A DNA stretch of 64,000 nucleotides from an uncultured Lachnospiraceae bacterium (GTDB taxonomy: Bacteria > Bacillota > Clostridia > Lachnospirales > Lachnospiraceae), in NCBI GenBank assembly GCA_937965795.1, contig CALCMD010000082.1, positions 1 to 64,000 on the forward strand, read 5' to 3'. Both the position numbers and the translations under genes were made by a program. Shown in pieces: positions 59,446 to 64,000 of this stretch. A model generated the notes under the pieces. That model saw nothing but the letters and a program-made list of their open reading frames with translations. It was not told the origin of the DNA and made no database searches. How positions within the stretch are numbered: position 1 is the stretch's first letter; every line of letters starts with the position of its first letter.

Positions 59446-59610
59446 AATAATATCGTTGATTCGGTAGGTGAGGCTACCGCAGGGATATGGACTGCTGCCG
59501 CGAAGCTGTGGAGACACAACGAGAAGGTCAGCAGGTGACGTCGTAGAAGGCGCCACTTAATGCAGTTTCACGCCCTGTGATGCTAAAGCTTGAACGGTCT
59601 ACGGGTTTTT
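59446..59610 (+). ncRNA. M-box (ykoK) magnesium riboswitch
   Basis: The leader shows the M-box conserved blocks in order: TAGGTGAGGCTACC, GGATATGGACTGCTGCC, GTCAGCAGGTGA, AATGCAG and CCTGTGATGCTAAAGCT. In this class Mg2+ binding compacts the RNA and favours the downstream terminator. Here an intrinsic terminator follows at 59619 and mgtE lies downstream, which agrees with magnesium control. Confidence 0.9.
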
Positions 59611-59618
59611 TAATGCGT

Positions 59619-59646
59619 ACCACTGTTCATACAGTGGTTTTTTATT
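59619..59646 (+). terminator. Riboswitch-controlled terminator
   Basis: ACCACTG and CAGTGGT form a 7-bp stem with a 6-base loop, followed by TTTTTTATT. It is placed to end the transcript when the M-box binds Mg2+. Confidence 0.8.
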
Positions 59647-59672
59647 ATTTTTCTAAAAAAGGAGGCGAAATC

Positions 59673-59765
59673 ATGGACGCAGACAGTTGCAGTAGCGGCA
59701 CGGCAAAAGTTCCTATACCAAACGGCGGCACGATTCTGTGTCCATTTCGCCGTTTATCTTTCTAA
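59673..59765 (+). CDS. Small ORF (30 aa) in the mgtE leader
   Basis: ATG 59673 follows a strong AAAAAAGGAGGCGAAATC site. The product is short, with two Cys and a Pro/Gly-rich middle (MDADSCSSGTAKVPIPNGG, ending CPFRRLSF). It ends 97 bases before mgtE. GGCGAAAT (59664-59671), next to the start, can pair with ATTTCGCC (59744-59751) near the stop, enclosing the ORF in a long hairpin. It could be a regulatory leader peptide or a separate microprotein. The evidence for translation is the ribosome binding site only. Confidence 0.5.
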   Translation: MDADSCSSGTAKVPIPNGGTILCPFRRLSF

Positions 59766-59862
59766 CGGATTCTTTTGTTGTGTCTTTACTCACTATCTGT
59801 ACTTTTCTGATGTCTTCAGGAGAGTATCAATTAGTTAAAATACGAAACAGGAGGAAAGACCA

Positions 59863-61221
59863 ATGACAGATGCTTTTGAAACCTTGAAAAAAAGTATCAA
59901 AGCTCTGGCGGAAGAGAAAAAATATGCGACCCTCCGTGATATCCTCACGACCATGAACGCAGCGGACGTGGCTTCTTTATTTGAGGATATGACAGAAGAA
60001 ACCGTTCCTCTTCTGTACCGCCTGCTCCCCAAAGAGCTGGCTGCCGATACTTTTGTCGAGATGGAACCCGACACGCAGGAAATGCTGATTCGGGGATTTT
60101 CCGATAATGAATTAAAAGAAGTCGTCGATGAGCTGTATGTAGATGACGCCGTCGACCTGGTAGAAGAGATGCCCGCTAACGTAGTGAAACGTATCTTAAG
60201 CCAGGCGGACGCCGAAAAGCGAAAGATGATTAATACTATTTTGAAATATCCGGATGATTCCGCAGGCAGCATTATGACAACAGAGTTTGTGGAGCTTCGC
60301 CCGAAAATGACGGCAGAGGAAGCGATCCTGCATCTTCGCCGCAGCGGTATCACAAAAGAGACGATCAATAACTGCTATGTCTGCGCCAAAGGCCGACAGC
60401 TCGTCGGCGTCGTGACGATCCGCGATCTGATTATGGCGGATTCCGGTCAGACGATGGAAGAGCTGATGGAGGACAACATTATTTCTGTATCGACCCTGGA
60501 AGATCAGGAGACAGTGGCGCAGCAGTTCAGTAAATATGGCTTTCTCGCCATGCCTGTCGTGGACCGGGAATCCCGTCTGGTCGGTATCGTGACTATCGAT
60601 GATGTGCTGGACGTTATGGAGGAGGAGACCACCGAGGACATCGAAAAGATGGCCGCTATCGTACCTGCGGATAAACCGTACCTGAAGCAGACGACCTTCG
60701 ATTTGTGGAAAAGCCGTATGCCGTGGCTGCTGCTTCTGATGATCTCCGCCACCTTTACCGGACTCATCATCACCAGCTTCGAGACCGCCCTTGCGAAATA
60801 TGTCATTCTGACTGCGTATATCCCCATGCTGATGGACACTGGCGGTAATTCCGGAAGCCAGGCCTCCGTCACCGTGATCCGTGCCCTTTCTCTGAAGGAA
60901 GTGGAGTTCCGTGATATTTTCCGTATCATCTGGAAGGAAATCCGCGTGGCGCTACTCTGCGGACTGACACTTGCCGCCTGCAATTTTGCCAAGCTGCTTT
61001 TCTTTGACCATCTGACCATCATGGTGGCGTTTACGATCTGCCTGACGCTGCTCGTGACGATCTTCTGTGCAAAGATCGTAGGCTGCTCCCTGCCGTTACT
61101 CGCATCCCGTCTGGGCTTTGACCCGGCTGTCATGGCGAGTCCCTTTATTACTACGATCGTCGACGCCATTTCCCTGCTGGTTTATTTCCAGTTCGCGACG
61201 CATCTGCTTGGATTATCCTGA
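59863..61221 (+). CDS. mgtE: Magnesium transporter MgtE
   Basis: The 452 residues have the N-terminal MgtE helical domain (~1-130), two CBS domains (DSAGSIMTTEFVEL, YGFLAMPVVDRESRLVGIVTIDDVLDVMEEE), and five C-terminal membrane helices with IPMLMDTGGNSGSQASVTVIRAL, the channel signature. MgtE channels import Mg2+ and close when cytoplasmic Mg2+ fills the CBS/N domains. The upstream M-box gives a second, transcriptional control. ATG 59863 follows AGGAGGAAAGACC. Confidence 0.95.
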   Translation: MTDAFETLKKSIKALAEEKKYATLRDILTTMNAADVASLFEDMTEETVPLLYRLLPKELAADTFVEMEPDTQEMLIRGFSDNELKEVVDELYVDDAVDLVEEMPANVVKRILSQADAEKRKMINTILKYPDDSAGSIMTTEFVELRPKMTAEEAILHLRRSGITKETINNCYVCAKGRQLVGVVTIRDLIMADSGQTMEELMEDNIISVSTLEDQETVAQQFSKYGFLAMPVVDRESRLVGIVTIDDVLDVMEEETTEDIEKMAAIVPADKPYLKQTTFDLWKSRMPWLLLLMISATFTGLIITSFETALAKYVILTAYIPMLMDTGGNSGSQASVTVIRALSLKEVEFRDIFRIIWKEIRVALLCGLTLAACNFAKLLFFDHLTIMVAFTICLTLLVTIFCAKIVGCSLPLLASRLGFDPAVMASPFITTIVDAISLLVYFQFATHLLGLS

Positions 61222-61250
61222 CACGGGAACCTTCCTATTTTGCAGCAGAT

Positions 61251-61289
61251 AAAAAATATCGCATCCGCTTCCGCGCTGCGATATTTTTT
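61251..61289. terminator. Bidirectional terminator between mgtE and luxC-like gene
   Basis: AAAAAATATCGCA and TGCGATATTTTTT form a 13-bp stem with a 13-base loop and serve both convergent genes. Confidence 0.88.
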
Positions 61290-61312
61290 ATTACCGAAAA
61301 CTTCATTTTCTC

Positions 61313-62590
61313 TCATGTAGACTCCACAACCCTGCTGTATCTTCGAATCGGATACATCCCGTCATGCGCTTCTCCCACTCTCATCTCAGACATGTGGGCA
61401 GCTCCTGTGACCCGCACGACTCCCGCTTTAAAAAGCTGCTCCTCCAGATACGCCCTGTCCGCCTGCGGGCAGACCAGCCCTGCCGTCTGCAAATATCCTC
61501 TGTTATGTTTTAAAGCTTTCACGATCTGCGTCCGCGGCAGAGGCTTCACCCAGCAGTTTCGAAAAAGATAAGACAGCTCAAGAGTGGAGTCCTCTGCAAG
61601 AATCACACTGACGCCCTTCCCTCTAAGCACCTTCCTTGCAGTGGCGGAAGCTTCCAGTTCTTCGTTATACAGCGAAATACTTACCTTCCCCCGGATTCCC
61701 AGCGGAAGCCCTGGCACATGCCTGCTCTCCTCCTCCAGCAGTGCCAGAAAACGCCTCCCAATCTCCTCTACCACCGCCATATCCTCCGTGTCCACAAAAA
61801 GACCCTGGCAAGAGCTGCATAAAAGTTGATTTGTCGCACAAATATGCGCTGCCAGCGCCCGCAGCTCCTCCTCCCCGGCATCCGGCGTGAGGTAGGCAAA
61901 GCTCAGCTTATGTCCCCAGCTTATGATCTGTGTCGCCGGGTCTGCCAGATTTCTGGCGGCACGGACCGCTTCGTCCCCGCCCCACACGACAATGGCGTCC
62001 GCCAGACTCCCAAGCTTCTTAAGAAGCGCCAGGTTCGTGGAAGGAATATCGAAAACAGAGATATAGGGCGCCAGCTTTGGTTCTGTCTTCACCAGCTCCT
62101 GCAAAAGAAACACCGATACTCCGTCGTCTGTGGAAGGCAGCTTTAGCAGATTGATATTTCCTGCAAGAAGTCCCTCGATCACGCTGTAAAAAGGAAGCCC
62201 TTCCGCATTTCCGGCGGCAATGTGAAGCAGAATTCCAAGAGGCATATAACGTCTCCGAATCCTGCTTCCTCTGGCCGTATCGAGATACTCCCCGTTTTCA
62301 ATCAGGCATCCCAGCTCTGTCTGATATTTATATTCCAGATTTTCACGCTGAAAGAAAACAACCGCTTCTGCAAGCTGCCGTTCGGTAAACACTCCCTGCG
62401 CCAGAAGCGGCTTTAGCACCGCATCGTAAACCCCCTCCTGAATTTTCTCTGCCAGCGCTGCACAGGCATCGAGGACTTCCGAAGCCCTGATTTTTCCTTT
62501 TTCGATCGTCTGAATACAAAAGTCCGGCATCCCTTCCAGTACTGTATTTAATTTTTCCTCCGACAGAAGCTTTCCGTTAAACAGAATCAT
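61313..62590 (-). CDS. LuxC-like acyl-CoA/acyl-protein reductase
   Basis: This 425-residue protein fits the LuxC acyl-CoA reductase family (aldehyde dehydrogenase fold). It shows RRYMPLGILLHIAAGNAEGLPFYS (in part), NINLLKLPSTDDG, IVVWGGDEAVRAAR and CATNQLLCSSCQG, which holds the likely nucleophile Cys. LuxC reduces an acyl group, delivered as thioester or from LuxE, to an aldehyde. There are no luxAB genes, so bioluminescence is not implied. ATG 62590 overlaps the luxE-like stop by four bases. Confidence 0.88.
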   Translation of the reverse strand: MILFNGKLLSEEKLNTVLEGMPDFCIQTIEKGKIRASEVLDACAALAEKIQEGVYDAVLKPLLAQGVFTERQLAEAVVFFQRENLEYKYQTELGCLIENGEYLDTARGSRIRRRYMPLGILLHIAAGNAEGLPFYSVIEGLLAGNINLLKLPSTDDGVSVFLLQELVKTEPKLAPYISVFDIPSTNLALLKKLGSLADAIVVWGGDEAVRAARNLADPATQIISWGHKLSFAYLTPDAGEEELRALAAHICATNQLLCSSCQGLFVDTEDMAVVEEIGRRFLALLEEESRHVPGLPLGIRGKVSISLYNEELEASATARKVLRGKGVSVILAEDSTLELSYLFRNCWVKPLPRTQIVKALKHNRGYLQTAGLVCPQADRAYLEEQLFKAGVVRVTGAAHMSEMRVGEAHDGMYPIRRYSRVVEST

Positions 62591-63708
62591 AACTGCTCCT
62601 CCATTGCGCTTTTTAACAGATTTTCCGCACCTGAGGCACAGGTCGTAATATCCTCCACGCCCACACGTCCCAATATTTCCAGCCAGGGCGTTAAAATCCC
62701 ACATCCACATTCCTGCGCATCATGCAGGATTCCAAGATCATCCGTCATGACACTCACAACTGGCGTGCTGTTTACCATTGGCGTAATCAGATTCACCAGT
62801 CCCGGTGTGCCGTTTGGTACAGGCGCATAAGTATCTGCGTCCCGAATCACCGCCCTGGCGTAGATGGGTACATGAAAATGATGGTTCGGACAGGTGCAGT
62901 ACAGGACAGGATGTTCTGCCGCACCGAAAAATTCCCAACAGCTTTCTTCTGGAATTCCCAGTACCTCATAGACCAGACGGTACATGGTTTCTTTCTCGAC
63001 TTTCTCCAAATAATGCTTCTTCCAGCCCCCGCCAAACGCGATTTTAGAACCTTTGGGCATTTTCAGGCGAATCCCTTCTTCCTTCATCTGGTTCAAAAGC
63101 CGCCAGGCATGAAAAGGGAAACCGGAAATCCGCACCGGAAACCTCTGACGGCTCAGCCGGATCAACTGCTCTTTCACCAGGTCAAGCCGCAGGGCATACT
63201 TGCCCTTTTCATAAACCAGCGCATAGGTTCTCGACAGTGCGGGCGTAAACCAGGTCTGTCCGTATGCCGTTTTCATGATGACCATGCTCTCATGCCGGTT
63301 ATATTCATAGCCCAGGATGACATAATGGCTGGGAATGGCAGAAAACAGCTTATGCTTTCTGCCCATTGCCAGCACCATTCCCAGACCCGCCCACAGACTT
63401 TTCAGGTCAAACCCTACGCTGCTCTTATTTCCGCTGGTCCCCGAAGAGGTTGTATTCATTTTCAGCTTTCTCTCCGGCACGGACACCATCCTGTGATGCT
63501 TCAGATATAAAGTGGGCAGAAAAGGAAGCTCTTCCGGCGTCCTCAGATTCAGAAGTCTCTCGCGGGTAAATCCCTTCGTCAAAAGCAGCCTGCGGTATTC
63601 CTCACAATTTTCATATTGAAACAGAGCGTTTTCTATAACCTGCTGTAAAAACAACTCTCCCGTATTCTCCAGATCGTATGGATCTTTCCCCCAAAATAAA
63701 GGGTTCAC
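62587..63708 (-). CDS. LuxE-like acyl-protein synthetase/adenylating enzyme
   Basis: The 373 residues belong to the LuxE/PaaK branch of adenylate-forming enzymes, with TTSSGTSGNKSSVGFD as the phosphate-binding motif, SKIAFGGGWK, ESCWEFFGAAEHPVLY and SVMTDDLGILHD. It activates a carboxylic acid and may load it onto its own Cys or a partner before reduction by LuxC. The substrate is unknown. It is translationally coupled to the luxC-like gene and follows an ABC-2 permease gene by 12 bases. Confidence 0.88.
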   Translation of the reverse strand: MNPLFWGKDPYDLENTGELFLQQVIENALFQYENCEEYRRLLLTKGFTRERLLNLRTPEELPFLPTLYLKHHRMVSVPERKLKMNTTSSGTSGNKSSVGFDLKSLWAGLGMVLAMGRKHKLFSAIPSHYVILGYEYNRHESMVIMKTAYGQTWFTPALSRTYALVYEKGKYALRLDLVKEQLIRLSRQRFPVRISGFPFHAWRLLNQMKEEGIRLKMPKGSKIAFGGGWKKHYLEKVEKETMYRLVYEVLGIPEESCWEFFGAAEHPVLYCTCPNHHFHVPIYARAVIRDADTYAPVPNGTPGLVNLITPMVNSTPVVSVMTDDLGILHDAQECGCGILTPWLEILGRVGVEDITTCASGAENLLKSAMEEQL

Positions 63709-63720
63709 GCTTTTTCCTCC

Positions 63721-63999
63721 TTATACCTCCCGCTTTTCATAAAGCTTCACGGACAGTGCCCAGGACGCCATAAAAAGAACAACGGCCAAAAGAAACCCTG
63801 CCAGTGTCACAATTCCTCCGCTGATCGAAATCCCCTGCAAACCAGATTCCCCGAAGAACATACTCACAACGCCAAACAGTGCAAAGACAGCCACCAGCAT
63901 CACATAGTAAAACACACGCCCTTTTTCCGCCCCCAGTTTAAACACTGGCGGAAGCATGATACTTGGAACCAGCAGCCCTAACAGCGGCATCATGCCAAC
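63721..63999 (-). CDS. ABC-2-type permease, C-terminal part (cut by window edge)
   Basis: The frame is open at the right edge; about 93 codons are visible. Three membrane helices are seen (LLGLLVPSIMLPPVFKLGAEKGR, YYVMLVAVFALFGVVSMFFG, and IVTLAGFLLAVVLFMASWALSVKLYEKREV, quoted in part). KxGxEKGR between helices and a C-terminal KLYEKRE end are typical of ABC2_membrane_5-type permeases. The ATPase gene is expected beyond the edge. Confidence 0.6.
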   Translation of the reverse strand, partial: VGMMPLLGLLVPSIMLPPVFKLGAEKGRVFYYVMLVAVFALFGVVSMFFGESGLQGISISGGIVTLAGFLLAVVLFMASWALSVKLYEKREV

Positions 64000-64000
64000 C

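Noticed and set aside
59446..59610. yybP-ykoY manganese riboswitch
   Set aside because: The conserved blocks (TAGGTGAGGCT, ACTGCTGCC, GTGATGCTAAAGCT) and the mgtE target fit the M-box.

Overview
The window looks like chromosomal DNA of an anaerobic, gut-type Clostridia, most likely Lachnospiraceae. Four observations point there: low-oxygen Fe-S metabolism (FlxABCD-HdrABC, a soluble fumarate reductase, class I fumarase), AgrA/AgrC-type LytTR regulation, BspA-like surface proteins, and strong AGGAGG ribosome binding sites. No tRNA, rRNA, CRISPR array or intact insertion sequence was seen.

Layout. 0-4 kb: the end of an RCC1-repeat protein, a zinc-ribbon/SPFH protein with a membrane partner, a perfect 18-bp inverted repeat, a recQ remnant and a zinc-ribbon membrane protein. 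4-17.8 kb: one long minus-strand gene series running dehydrogenase > HdrB-C-A > FlxD-C-B-A > fumarate reductase FeS and flavoprotein subunits > AspT-like dicarboxylate exchanger > fumarase alpha and beta > DUF1275 protein. The first gene looks like lactate dehydrogenase but carries the malate-type Arg in its specificity loop. I therefore read the series as a complete reductive branch (oxaloacetate > malate > fumarate > succinate) joined to an NADH-oxidising, flavin-bifurcating complex. Its predicted promoter overlaps a near-perfect Rex (NADH sensor) operator. 17.9-20.5 kb: a VanZ-like protein, an XRE regulator, a LytTR regulator without its phosphoacceptor Asp, and a compact type I toxin-antitoxin-like module with convergent promoters, a shared terminator and direct repeats.

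20.5-48.6 kb holds the most unusual region, an approximately 26-kb minus-strand operon. In transcription order it encodes a 2684-residue secreted protein, a 49-residue double-glycine peptide precursor, a subtilisin-like protease, an EntF-like single-module NRPS with a serine code and a Cys-type thioesterase, an Lgt-like membrane enzyme, an unrecognised 461-residue protein, a type I substrate-binding protein, an HlyD-like adaptor, a C39 peptidase-ABC exporter, a second NHLM-type ABC exporter, and a large beta-propeller/sensor/MFS fusion. A divergent AgrA/AgrC-like two-component system sits at its head. No known RiPP maturase is visible, so the peptide product and the role of the NRPS are open. 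An orphan tryptophan/ABC_sub_bind-type binding protein follows.

49.8-59.4 kb: a ten-gene Mrp/MBH-like cation antiporter operon with four NuoL/M/N-like subunits and no hydrogenase or dehydrogenase subunits. 59.4-61.3 kb: an M-box Mg2+ riboswitch with terminator, a 30-codon leader ORF, and mgtE. 61.3-64 kb: a LuxC-like acyl-CoA reductase, a LuxE-like acyl-protein synthetase and the end of an ABC-2 permease.
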